Positions 11,713-23,690 of a stretch of DNA of 64,000 bases are shown here, piece by piece (position 1 is the first letter of the stretch; each line of letters opens with the position of its first letter). This DNA is from Pegea sp. RAD2-039 (Eukaryota; Chordata; Thaliacea; Salpida; Salpidae), in assembly GCA_034620365.1 (NCBI GenBank), contig JAQGEQ010000305.1, positions 558,001-622,000 of the forward strand. The letters are read 5' to 3'. Under the pieces are notes generated by a model, which saw nothing but the letters and a program-made list of their open reading frames with translations, had not been told where the DNA came from and did no database searches. The translations under genes were made by a program, and so were the position numbers.

Positions 11713-12423
11713 TTTTGAAACAAAGAACAAAAAATTAATAAAAATAAAGATTATCTAAAGAATAAAAAAAGTTAGACAAAACTAAAAATCATGAAAATTC
11801 AGAAATCAACAAAAAATTTGTTCATGAATTATATCTATAAATAAAAAGTTTTGAAAATATTTTATTTTGTATCATACTCATTCAACTCAAAAACTAAAGT
11901 GGGAAATAATTTGAAAAATTATCTCTTTAGGTATATTTTTGGTTCAATTAAAAGCACTCATCCTTGAAAACTATTATTAAAATATTTTAAGAGCTCATTA
12001 AGTAAAACTTTTAAAGATTATGTTAAAATAATTGTTGTTAAAACCAAACTGTCATAGAATAAAGTAGATAATAAAATTTAAAAATTCAACATTTTAATCA
12101 AATTCTAAATTTTAAAATATTAATTTAATTATTTTTGTCAAATAAATCCTAAAACAAATATTAAAAGAATTAGACAAAATAAAAATAAAAAGAAAGTTTA
12201 AAACAAAAATTTCTATCTTCATTACTAAAAACAAGGAAAACTTCAAATAACATTTTGATTTGATATAAAAAAGAATTTAAAAAGTAAGCAGTCATTCTGA
12301 ATAATAACAAAAATAAAAGTTTAAATTTACAGAAGTGAAAAAAGAAAACCAAACTAAGTTACATAAAAAATTGATGTTTACAACGAAAGCATGTTTACTC
12401 ATAGAAACCTAGGACGCTAACTT

Positions 12424-12434
12424 ACGCATGCGCG
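12424..12434. promoter_or_regulatory. NRF1-like palindromic site
   Basis: ACGCATGCGCG is close to the NRF1 consensus (YGCGCAYGCGCR) and stands out in a CpG-poor desert about 700 bp upstream of the SPATA18 start codon. NRF1 sites commonly mark promoters of mitochondria-related genes. Whether a 5' non-coding exon or the transcription start is nearby cannot be seen. Confidence 0.35.
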
Positions 12435-14699
12435 TTACGGTTCAATGATTATGAATAGCCATAATAGACATTAGATGCTTTCAAGTTTCTCTACTTAAAT
12501 AAACTTTTACAAGAATAGTACCTATACAAACATTATTTGTTCAAAGTTTTGAAATATCAAAATGAATCTATAAAGTAAAATTTCATAAAAAAAAAATCAA
12601 AAAACTTTTTTAAGTATTTAAAAAAGTATTGTGCATACGAGCATTTTATAATGTTTTAAACATAAGTAAGTTTTGTTTTAGTATTTTAGTGTAAAAGTAT
12701 AACAATATGATAAAAATAAAATTCGTATATTATTAAATTCAACTCAACAAATGTGCAATTCATTTTTCATAAAAATAGTTAAACATTTTTTATAGAATTT
12801 TTAGCACTGTGTTTTAAGGAACTTAATTTCAAGAAATTAAAAAATCAAGTCACTATAGGCTTGATAGTAAGAACCATATGTAAAGTCAAAACAATGAAAA
12901 TATTTGAAATTATTTTCCTTACTCAAATAGTGAAATAAATATTCATTCGTGTCTTCACATAAATAATTTTGTCTTTCATATAAATATATTTAATTCCCTA
13001 AACACTTGCAACTAGAATGAATAGAATTAAGTTGTAATTTCGTCTAGCTTTAAGCTTAAAAGGTGTAAATACCAAATAAAGGCAAATTAAATATTGCAAA
13101 GCTACTAAGAACTTCTTATTTTTTTAACCTTTTAAAACTGTTTTCGTTTAATGCATTAAGTTGTTCAGATAATACTATCATTTTTGGATAAAAATGTATT
13201 TAAATATTATACAGTTTATTATTTTTACTTATCTATTTGAAAATTGTTAAAATATTTCATAAACAATCTGTTCGGCAAAACTTTTTTATAGATTCGTTTT
13301 AGCTTTTTTATGAAAGTTTAATTTTTATGAAGAGAAAAATACAATTTTCATTTTACCAAAAACATTCTTTTAAATAAGTTAAACAGAAATTAAGAAATTA
13401 GTTTTAAATGATTTATAGAAACAAAAAAGTTTACTCAAAATTCATAAAAGTTTAATATAAACTTTTGCTATCTACTTCTAATGCTCTCCTGTTTTGAATC
13501 AAAAAGTTTTTTTCCAAATGTATTTATGAACATAAAAATTAAACATTACAATGCAAACATTATATATTTATATTTAACTAAAAAACAAAAAGATTGTAAA
13601 AAGATTTATTACAGATTTGATCTCGATATGCTCTTAAAGTAGCAATATTATTTTTATAAATGAAACTTTTTAATTTAGCAAAATATTTAATAACTTTTTT
13701 ATAGCAATACCCAAAATAGCAATACCAAGAAGTTCTACTAAATCAAAAGCAGCAAAATAACTTCTAGAGTTTGTACCCGCCTCGCTTCTATCTCTTGCCA
13801 CAAAAAATCTTTTTTAATCTTCTATAGTGTTTCTCTGAGCTTTTAAGGCTTTGTTTGGATCTTGAACTTTTTAGAAGACAAACTGCTGACTATTTCCTTA
13901 AACGTTTCCGATTTTTTATACATTTTATTAAGAATTAAACATTTTTTAACAGTTTCTTCTTATTATAATCAGAGTTCATGAAAAAACTAGCTACAAAAAG
14001 ATAAACAACCAAACGTTGAATCAATTTCAATTAATAAATTTGGCTTAGAAATAACTTTTATTACGAAAAGACAAAATCATTAAGTTTAAACGAACTGGTT
14101 TTGTAATTCTATCTAAATCTATTTTATAACGTTTTTATTCATAAGAAGGCAATAACTATATATGCAAAGTTTTAGAATCATTAGATGATCTAAATTTTTT
14201 ATAATTAGTACTTCGATATTAATAAATATTAACAAGTTTATAAACTACAATTAGACAATTTGTTTGATTGTCCATTTGTAGATTTTAGTAATTAAAAATG
14301 AGTAAAGCAAAGACTTGTTTGAAGTTTCAAAACAATATTTTACAAATATCTTTGAAATTATTCATAATAATCATATAATGAAGCTTTTTAAAATTCAAAA
14401 ATTACTAAAAAATGTTAACTTTAGTAGAAAATAAATTTGGTTTTAGCGACTTGAGTTTGTTTCTCTTTATTTTCAGACTTCATTCTGGTATCCTTGTTTG
14501 GTAAAACAGAAGATGTCATTTGATGAAAAGCAAAATCTGAAAAAAAAATAATTTCTTCAATGAATAAAATTGATGGAAAGATTTGAAATATATTTATTCA
14601 ATAAAACGTAGAGTACTTTCAAGAAAGAATCACTAAAGTGAAGATCAATCAAAACTTCCTGCTAGTCTAACTATTGATTTTAATTTACACTCAGACTAT

Positions 14700-14960
14700 T
14701 TTAGACAAACATCACAGCCACAAATGGCCTGAACAAGTTCAGAAAGTATGGACTATTTTCAAGGAGCTTGTGGTATGTTTATAGAGCCAACAAATCTTTA
14801 GTGGGCCACTATTATCAAGGAATTTGTCCTTGTAAAGTTTGTTGGACCATTTTGTAACTCATTGTACTTGTAACGCAAGTATCGAGGGTTCCATCCCCAA
14901 TATGGCTTTAAGGCTCCGTTGTTATCGGCAGAAACAGGCCATTACTATTATTATTATATT
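14700..14960 (+). mobile_element. Candidate SINE or other retroposon with (ATT)n tail
   Basis: A higher-complexity block in AT-rich DNA ends in GGCCATT followed by an (ATT)n-like tail (about 14938-14962). Inside, GGGTTCCATCCCC (14885-14897) resembles a tRNA B box (GGTTCGANTCC), suggesting a tRNA-derived SINE. I found no clear A box and no second copy in the window, so the class is uncertain. The left edge is approximate. Confidence 0.45.
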
Positions 14961-15254
14961 ATTAAGGAAGATACTTTTTAAGTTTAAGAACTCAATTTTT
15001 CTAAAACTTTTTTCTTTACAAAACTTAGCTTAACAAATGACAAGACTTGAAAATATTTAAAGTTATTTCTAAAAAATTTATTTCGAAATGAAAAAAATTC
15101 ATTATATCAATAAAATAAATATCATATCTAAAAAATATCAACATCAACGAAGATGATGTTCAAAAAATGAAAACTTAACAAATTTATATTAATTTTCATC
15201 TAAAATGTTTTTAACTTTTAAAATTTTAAATTGATCAAGAAATAATTTGAAGAT

Positions 15255-16390
15255 CTAACCGTAAGAAGATGGATTTATATTTTGATTCCGATTAAAATCC
15301 AATCCTATATCAATATCTTCATCAAAAATTTGATCAACAGAAAGATTGACTAAATTGGAATTTTCAAAACATTTTCTTTTTGCGCAAGACTCTTCAGAAG
15401 AACCTTTTTGAGGTGATTTTTGAGTCTTTTTGACATCATCTTGAGTTGTTTCAGAGTCATTTTTACAAGCTACAAGATAAGATTTATCATCAAGTAACTT
15501 TAAGGAAGATTTTTTTCGACTTCCAGACAGTTTGCTTGATTCAAGGCCAAGAATATTTTCCAAATAACTGATGTAATCAATAGCACAGCGCAGTGTTTCC
15601 ACCTGCAAAAATTTAATTTTTTTAAACATTTGATTGGAAGCAAACGTTTTGAACAGTAGATAGACGATCTGCTGAGCAAATCTGTATCAGCAATGTCAAC
15701 CATCACAAGGACTTGTCTGTGGGACAGGCTTTCTTTGCCTGATATCGTTGGCCAAGAAGCTCACTGAGTAAGACTATTGGTCGAGTAATTTTGCTTTTTC
15801 TTGAACTTTATGTTGCTTTGATTTGTATCGAAGAATTTGGCTTATGTATCAAAGGTCATATATGAACAATAAAAATGGCTAATTTCATCATTTTTTAAAC
15901 GCCATAAACGTCGATTTTTAAGCAAAATGTTCAAAGGTTCAGCTCCTAGATACATTCAAACATACAACTTGATTTATAAACAATTTCTTACTTTACAAAG
16001 TCGTTTTTCGGAGAAATTTTCGGGTAGATGTTGTCGCAGTTTAGTATAACCCTCATTCACACACTTGACGCGCAGTCGCTCGCGCTCATTTCGTTTACGT
16101 ACAAAAGCAGGTTCGATTCCATATCGAGGACTCCACATTCCATAAGCGTTTGGAAATGAAATACGAGGAAGATGCGATGAAAATAACGAAGTTTCGAACT
16201 TTGGATCTAGATAGTTTTCAAGGCCGTGACTGAATGATGATATCGGGTGAATAAAGATTGTTTCTGCGGGATGTTGATCGTTGCAAGCCGGTGAGAGTTG
16301 ATAACTTGCGTCGACCGATCTATCGGGGTTGCTGGCACACCGCTGGCGAGGTTGTATGGAGTTAGAAGTGTTATAGATTTCCTGATTCAT
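15255..16390 (-). CDS. ASCL-like: Achaete-scute family bHLH transcription factor (ASCL3/4/5-like)
   Basis: Two exons, 16390-15992 and 15602-15255, joined in phase 0, give 248 aa. The basic region and helix 1 are FVRKRNERERLRVKCVNEGY-TKLRQHLP (about residues 96-123), the loop is ENFSEKRLCK, and helix 2 is VETLRCAIDYISYLENIL (134-151). FVRKRNERER, VKCVNEGY and EKRLxKVETLR are diagnostic of the achaete-scute group; the ASCL3/4/5 subgroup is the closest by eye. Expected role: DNA binding at E-boxes as an E-protein heterodimer in neural or secretory cell fate. The N-terminus is unlike other families; the C-terminus is acidic and serine-rich. The 389-nt intron splits the loop from helix 2. The frame ends PSSYG-stop; a further exon is possible because GTTAG follows. 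Confidence 0.9.
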
Positions 16391-19044
16391 TTTAAAAGGG
16401 GAAAAGTAAATGGTGAAAATTAAAAAGTGTTTTTCTTGAATAGCTTCAAACTAATCGAAAATGGTCTTAAAACAAAAATCGAATTATTAAATATAAACTT
16501 ATTAGTAATGATATCTTTTATTAGTATCTTTATATCTTCTTTAAACAAAATCAGTTTAATTTAATTTTTAGATAGATTCTTGCTTATTCATTTATTATAC
16601 AGTATATATAGTAGTCACAGAACACAACAGGCTTAAGAAATTTCTTGGTAATTACTCAAAAATATAACTTTCTTAACGAATAACTGACTTTAGTATTGTG
16701 AAGTTTCAAAACTTTGAATCTTATATCATTCTAAATGTTTATCGAGTTAAAATTTATGTGAGACAAACTACAATTATAAAATAAGCATAAAAGTTTAAAG
16801 CATCGTTTAACTACTGGTAAAGTTAACCAACAAATTTTTTATTTAAATATTTATACTTATAAATAAATCCCTGACAAAAAAAAACTACAAACGTTTTTTT
16901 GAAGAAAAAAATGATAAAATGATCTTTCTGAATATGCAACATCTTGCTTTACATCTTGCTAAAAACATTTCCAAACTAGTCTGAGAAAATAATCAAAAAA
17001 TGAACACAACAAGAATAAGAAGTTTTTTTTTTACAAATTGAAAAAAAAATAAACTCAAGTATACTCAACAGAGGTTCATATTCATTTTGTTCTAAAGAGG
17101 TCTCTTCAATCTTTTATATTCATGGATGAGAGAGCTTTCAACTCATCTGTTCAGTTCTCATTCAGAAAACTCTTGGCTTTCTTTTATTTTGAAAAATAAT
17201 TGACTCTCATGAGTTTCTACAAATATGAAGAGGATATTTTTATTTTTCTAAATAGATGCAACAGACATGGGAACCAACATCAAATCATCATTCTGATCAA
17301 AAATAGATTTAAATAATTTGAAAGAACAATTTTTGGAAATCGAAAGAACCAAATTATATCGAAAGTTAGTTTTAAAGTAAGTTGTAGCTATTTTTAAATA
17401 CTTGTTTACCTATTTTGTTATTCGTTTTGTCTTAATTTAAGTGATTTGGTTTTAATTTGTTTAATTTTTTCATAGAACAAGTTTTTGTATTTTAGAATTA
17501 CTACAGTTAACTTAGTTAATCAAATCATGAATTATCAAGTTTTAAAAACTCAACTTATCTGTAGTTTTTTTTATTTTTAAACTTTTCAATGAATTTTGTA
17601 GACTTAAAATATCTAGATGTAAATGAGTATTGTGTAATAAAAAACATTTTCGTTGAAAATATTAAACTTTAAGTTGAAAGTAGTTCAAATCAAGTGTATG
17701 AAGATCTTGAGACAATTTGTAACAAGTCATCTTTCGATAAAACGACTGAAAATCACTTTTGAAATCGACTTCAAATTTATAAATGAAAAAAAATTGAAGT
17801 GGAAAAAATGTTGAAAAAAATTTAAACAAAAGTCCGTTTTGATTCTAATCATCTTTTGTTCAATTTGATGATGCTTGATTTTGTGAGCACTCAAGTATCC
17901 CCACCTTTTAATCTGCGAGACTTCTAAAAAGCCCTTTACATTTTTTAAAAGGCTTTTCTCGCTTTTATTTGTCTTTTTTTAGTCACTGACTATTTCTATC
18001 TTGATAACTTGTATAGATATAGATTTGTTAAAGGTTGTTTAATAAACTTTGATATTAATATACATTTACAATAATAAAAGTTTGAAAATATATTTTTAAA
18101 GTTAATATTTTCATGGTACCTTTTTTCTAATTTTTCAATAAATAAACTTATGAGAACACTTTGAATAAATTTTTCTTTTTCAACTTCAACAATCTTCTTA
18201 CAAAGAAATTGGGAAAGTTTCAATTTAAACAAATTTATTTTTATCAGACATTTAAAGTCTATTTACTTACACCATGAGTACAGACGGTAAATACTAAATA
18301 AGGTAAATAGTACCACTACCCTGTGGTTGCTTACGGAGTAAATTAAGACAGAAAACCACAATCTCTTGACCTCTGTGTCACTATCCCAGGTTTCGTGACC
18401 TTATCAGCAGATCTAAAGATGTATAATCAAGTCAAGAGAAGAACTTGCCGACTTCTTACAGTCTACTGCTTGGATCAACAAATTACTTTTAACATCTGAG
18501 AATGATTCTTTGAATGAACTGGATCGGGAGGAACTCATAAAGTTTGCAAAAAGTTCATGAACCTCATCAAAAATTTTAATAATTGAAAACTTAAAAAAAG
18601 AAAACTTAATTCGTACATATTGGAGATTTTGAATAAATGAAAAGTAAACAAAGAATTTGAGTGAAACGCCTTCGCCAGAAAAACTTAGTTAATCTGAAGA
18701 ACTGACAAGATGAAATAAAGAACTTTATCACTGGCAAGATATGATCTAATATCAGTTGAAAGTAAAAACAACAATTTATTGGATGAAATAGAAATTTCAC
18801 GAGAAGTAAAAGTGCTTTTTTAGATTTTTAATACTTTTTAGAAATCACAACTTTCTATTAAATATAACTTTAAATAAAAATACTTTCAAATTAGAAATAT
18901 CCATGAAAAAACCCCCAAAAAAGTTGAAACAAAAAAGAACAATTTAATCACAGTTTGAGAAAACAATTATCTTGATAATAGATAAGAATCAAATTATTTA
19001 AGCATCTGACATCAAGAAAAAATTAGAAGATCACGTAGTGATCT
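16391..19044. other. Intergenic region upstream of the bHLH gene
   Basis: A/T-rich with no supported gene. At about 18420-18560 a plus-strand stretch reads open for some 47 codons and contains ELDREELIKFAKSS, slightly like the N-terminus of GCC2. It lacks a start codon and partner exons, so it is not called. Confidence 0.45.
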
Positions 19045-22000
19045 CTAACTCTGAGACTCAATTAGCTTGTCACTATTTTGAGAGAAGACTCCTGAAGTCC
19101 TGATGAAGTTAGCTTTCGTGAAATCGGAACACGACAAGGAGTCGAGACGGGTATGTTTGAGGATTGACGAGATGTACTCATCGTTTACATACGGACTTCC
19201 TGAGGTAGATTTCGGTGATGTGGCTTCCGGAACAAAATAAATATCAGCGGATGTTTCTGTTGGTGTTTCAGAGTTGAATGAGTTATCTTGTTCAGTTTCA
19301 TCAAGTTTAAACCCTTCAAGGAATCTGCAACAGATTCAATTGGTGATTAGTTTGTTGATGAATCAAGCTAGCAACAGGGGGGTGGATGAAGACTCACCTG
19401 TCAAAGTTGATGCCATCATTGCTGATGAATTGGACAAGATGCGAAAAGTTGGAGTCTTCGTTATTGTATGAAATGTGCGAAGAGCTTTTCAGATGCTAGA
19501 AAAGAAAAAGCAGATCAAAAAAAAATATATTTTTTTGTTATAATAGTTGATGAGGTTTTAAATGAGCTTTTATAGTGAAAATAATTCTATTTTAGTAGAG
19601 AAAAAGTATTCTTCTGAGAGAAATGATTTTAAAGTCGAAGAAATCAGATTTCCAATCTCAGATAACAAACCAACGATCTGAAGATCTTTTTATCGAAGAA
19701 GATATAATGAAAGTGAAAGAAATATGAAGTGAGGAGAAAGTAACTGTACCTTACTCTCACACAAGAAGGAAATTTCACAGCGCTCACAATAACCGCGTTT
19801 CGCTTTCTTGCGTTTTACAGCGGCAGATTTTCTGAAATGAAAAGAAATTTGAAAAAAAACCGCGAAAATCAGCCGCGTGAAATCGCGCGTTCAGAATAGA
19901 ACGTACTGTTGATGACTTTCATCGCTGTCTTCGTAAATAATTCCAGTTGGTTGAGTGAAATTGGAAAAGTTGAAGATAGGAACTGAGACAACTTGCTCAT
20001 ATACTGGCTTCCTGTTTATAATATCAACTTTAAATGAAATATAAATTTCTTGAAAGTTCTTCTTACCTCTGACCGTCATCAAGTTTTACGCAAGGATGTA
20101 GTAGCTTAATACGATCAACATCAAGCTTCACAAGTGTTGCTTTGTCTACTGAAATTAAAAATTAATCAAAGATTCTCAGGGGTGTTGTTATGTCTAAACC
20201 TTTATTTTTGTGTGATGTAGAATTGGATTTCAGCCAACTGGAAACAGCTGAAAGTTTAATCATTTGTTTAAATTGCTTATTGATGTTTCTAGTTTACTTT
20301 TCACAGTTTCAATCCGAACACCAAATGAAGAAGCAAGATTTAAAGGTTTTGAGTTGACAAAGTTGTTTTCACTGCTCTTACATTGATGTGGAGATTTTGT
20401 TGTGGAGGTTTTCAAACTTGTAATAGGTTTAGGTGTTTTCTTTTCTAATAAAAATGCACATCTATTTGGATTAACTGAAAATTTTAGCTAGTTACTAATA
20501 ATAAAATAAATAAAAGATCAAACTGAAATAAGTATTGAAGAAAAGACTTAATGAAGTAAAACCAAAATCTTTTTGCAAAATTATCTTAAACCATGACAAC
20601 AAAATAACTTCTTTACAATTAACTAATGATTCAGATATCCAACAAATATTTTACATAAAAGATTGAAAATAATTAAAATAAATTAAAAGTATTGAAGAAT
20701 TAAAACTTACCAATCGGTTTTGTTGGAGAAGAATTCTGTGAAATAAAAAGAGATTTAATAAATAAAACACAGAATGAAAAAAACTTACTGATATAACTTT
20801 TTTAACAAGACTATGAGACCATGACTTAGTGGCAATTGAAGAAACAGTTACTTGTTCATCTGTTCATAAAAGTCTTTATTAATATGTGAAACCCACTAAC
20901 TGACTTTGAAAGTTTTATAAATATTTGTAGAATCAGCACAAAAACTAAATTAATATAAAAAACAATTCTTAATGAATTAAATGTTACAAAAAATAGTTAA
21001 TTTACCAAAAAAATTCAGTCTATAACAAGTTTTACTTTGTTTATAGTTGTTTGGAGATGAGACCACCATAATATCAATACTTCTATCAAAAAACTCTTCA
21101 ATTTTCTGAAAATTAACAAATATAAGCTAAAATATAAACCAAATTTAGTACTAGAGTTTACCAAGTTTAGATACATAAAGCAAAATAAATACACATAGCT
21201 AGCAAGAGTAGATATCAGTAAAAGTATAAATTATTTTTCAATTTGAAAAAAAACATTAAAAAGCCTACAAATACATACAAAAATATTTTGTAAATAATAA
21301 ACTTGTGTATTACTTACAACCAAATAAAATTAATCCAAATAATTTAATTAATTTTAACAAGACAGTTTATATTTGTAAATAATTAGCTGATTATTTATCA
21401 ATATTGTTAAATGTAAAAAGTATATGAGCTACATATTGTTAAAAACTTTTAAAGAAATAAAAAGATATAATTATATAAAGCAGGAAATAAAAATAAAATC
21501 AATTTAAAAGTTATAAAAACTGACTTAAACTCAAATTTATTTATTTGAAAGTAATATATAATTAATTAACAAATTGATTATTCTGAAGTAGATACATAAC
21601 ATAATAATTAAAAAGTTATTATGAAGAATCATATAAATAATTTTAGTTGAGGATATTTAAAATAAAAAAAAATATATTTTACAAAATACTTCTAAATTTG
21701 CTTTTATCAACTAAAAAATACAATTTTTAAATGCCTAATAATCAGTAATCATTAAAATAACATAAACCAATACTATATTTTCTAATTTCAAAAAAAATCA
21801 GATAAAAAATTAGTTTTAAGAAACAAGTAATAAATTTAATATAAAGATAACTATATTCATTTAGAAAAATTAAATAATATTAATTCAATGATTTCAACTT
21901 CAAAATATCAACTATTCATTTTTAAACTAATTATTAAAAATTAAAAGTTTGCTAATGCTTTAAACACAATAATAGGTTTTTTTAACTAAGTTTGTTTAAA

Positions 22001-22504
22001 AATTACAGAATTTAATATAAATATCTAAATATAAAATAATTCAAGATTTGTGAAATATTCAGAGATTTCATTTAAATCCAATTTTTAAGTTAAGTTAAGC
22101 CACAAGAAAGCTAAAATAATTTTCTAATACAACCTGCTTAAAAATCAACTCAAAAATTTGTTAAATTTTACTGATTGATTGATATTACCAACAAATAGAA
22201 GATAAGCAGAAGAAAAACTCATGATTAAGCACTAATTTTTAGTAAATCAAGTTTTTAAATTTAATATCTAATACCACAACAATAAAATACAAAAACTTAC
22301 AGCTCCATAAGCCTGTAGATGATGAACTAATTTTTTTCTGACTTGGTTTGGAACATCTTCTCCAATAAAAAACCTTTTTCGTTTCAAAAAATTAGTGTTT
22401 GGTCTTTGGGAAGATAGCTCAGCTGCTCTTTTGGTATAATTTGTAGACTCTAGTAGCTCTCTGCCAGCTGAAAGCCTGTTACAATGCACCTTACCAAGAG
22501 ACAT
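19045..22504 (-). CDS. DBF4: DBF4 homologue, regulatory subunit of Cdc7 kinase
   Basis: Eleven exons close in phase to 413 aa: 22504-22301, 21105-21006, 20859-20789, 20735-20711 (25-nt microexon), 20444-20298, 20247-20200, 20148-20067, 20011-19907, 19831-19750, 19495-19398, 19324-19045. Residues ~45-100 look like the N-terminal BRCT-like motif (KRFFIGEDVPNQVRKKL ... SIDIMVVSS). A motif-M-like block follows (LDDGQRKPVYEQVVSVPIF, ~222-240). A DBF4-type zinc finger comes next: GYCERC ... HLKSSSH, with C276, C279, H289 and H295 (C-x2-C-x9-H-x5-H). The tail is acidic and serine-rich. In the known complex, DBF4 activates CDC7 to phosphorylate MCM at replication origins. It is much shorter than human DBF4 (674 aa). 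DBF4 and DBF4B cannot be distinguished. Confidence 0.87.
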
Positions 22505-22605
22505 GACGAATACTAAAGATACAGTCAGCCTCTTAAGACAGCCGCCTGAAAATTATATATTAACAAATTTCAAAATACTATGCTAAAATTACCTTTTATA
22601 TTTAA

Positions 22606-22613
22606 GCGCGAAA
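22606..22613 (-). promoter_or_regulatory. E2F-like site upstream of DBF4
   Basis: Read on the DBF4 strand this is TTTCGCGC, a textbook E2F core, about 100 bp upstream of the DBF4 start codon. CpG is rare around it. DBF4 is a known E2F target in other animals, so the position is meaningful. Confidence 0.5.
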
Positions 22614-23190
22614 AATTAGCGGAATAGCTAAAGCTAAAAAATTTTTTCATTGATGAATCCAAAAAATATTAATTTACCACATAACAAAATTAACTTTTAA
22701 TTAAAAATTAGAAATACTAGAGGACTTTTTAAAATATTTCAGCTTTCAAACAAATACAAGAGTATGACATTCTTAACTTATAGAACTGAAAACCTAATCT
22801 TCAATAAATGTAGCAGTAGAACCATTTTTAAGTTAAAAGTATTTTCTATCAAACTAGTTATATATACAGCAACTCTTAAAGATGAAAATTACAGCTCGAT
22901 GTTTGATGCTGAAAATAGCTTTATAAATTTTTGAAATTTCTGAGTTGCTTGTAAAAATTGATAACCTTAATGAATTCATTTTTCTCTAGAAGTTACCTTT
23001 AATCTTTATAGACAAATAACAGAATTTTCAAATTAAATAGCTTCATCATTTGTAAATTCGTACAAAAATAAAAAACCTGCAAAAAAGGATAAAAAGTGTG
23101 AAGATTGGAAACTTTTTCTGATCGAGTAAATCTCATACCTTCTTCTCTTCCAAACCGTGTCTTCCATATCAAACGCTACGCTTATAGCAC

Positions 23191-23690
23191 TTTTATTTAT
23201 TTATTTCAATAAATGCGAAGGAGGGTACCTGAAAAGAGCACCTCTCGCTAACACACATTCTCACAAATAACATCTATTTAGCCAGAAATATAGAAAGTAA
23301 AAGATGTAACACATGGTATTTCTTCTAAATCTAAAGAGGTTTTCGATCACAAATATAGTTACTTTCTGGTTTTTTACTTCAGAAGATCTACTTGTGTGAC
23401 GTAAACGTTTACAGAGCCTTAATCTCTGAGATTTTTATTTATTTGATCCACGTTCTCTAGTTCTTCAAGACTATCTTCCAATCTTCAGCTAAACAAATTT
23501 CATGAAGTTTTTAAATAGATCAATTTTATATTATAAATCTCTGAAGGCAAATAGAAGGTGACCTTTAAAAAGTCATCCAAGTTAGACTAAGATAAAACCA
23601 TCAATATATTTAAGAAATAGTGCAAAGTCAAAGACAAGACGTCTAAAATTCAGGGATTTAATGTCAGGTTTTGAAAGGCCGTTTTAATAC
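23191..23690 (-). mobile_element. Decayed CR1/Jockey-like LINE 3' fragment, copy B
   Basis: On the minus strand it ends with the shared 3' module (GTGTGTTAGCGAGAGG ... CCTCCTTCGCATTTATTG) and an AAAT tail at 23191-23210. Upstream it has frame-broken remains of the RT C-terminus: a stretch like LNFRRLVFDFALFLKYI corresponds to LEIRRIKYDLILIFKII of the intact copy. The coding part is much more diverged than the tail, so this is older or from a sister subfamily. The inner boundary is approximate. Confidence 0.7.

Larger units (their letters stand above)
11713..15254. other. Intergenic region between SPATA18 and the bHLH gene
   Basis: Strongly A/T-rich with no supported gene. Two items are annotated separately: a CpG-containing palindromic site near 12424-12434 and a candidate SINE near 14700-14960. 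Confidence 0.5.

Noticed and set aside
14840..14900. B-box-like GGGTTCCATCCCC considered as a functional tRNA gene.
   Set aside because: No cloverleaf, acceptor stem or anticodon arm could be built; better explained as part of a retroposon.
18420..18560. Open stretch with ELDREELIKFAKSS, slightly like the GCC2 N-terminus.
   Set aside because: No start codon, weak donor, no following coiled-coil exons; resemblance covers about ten residues only.
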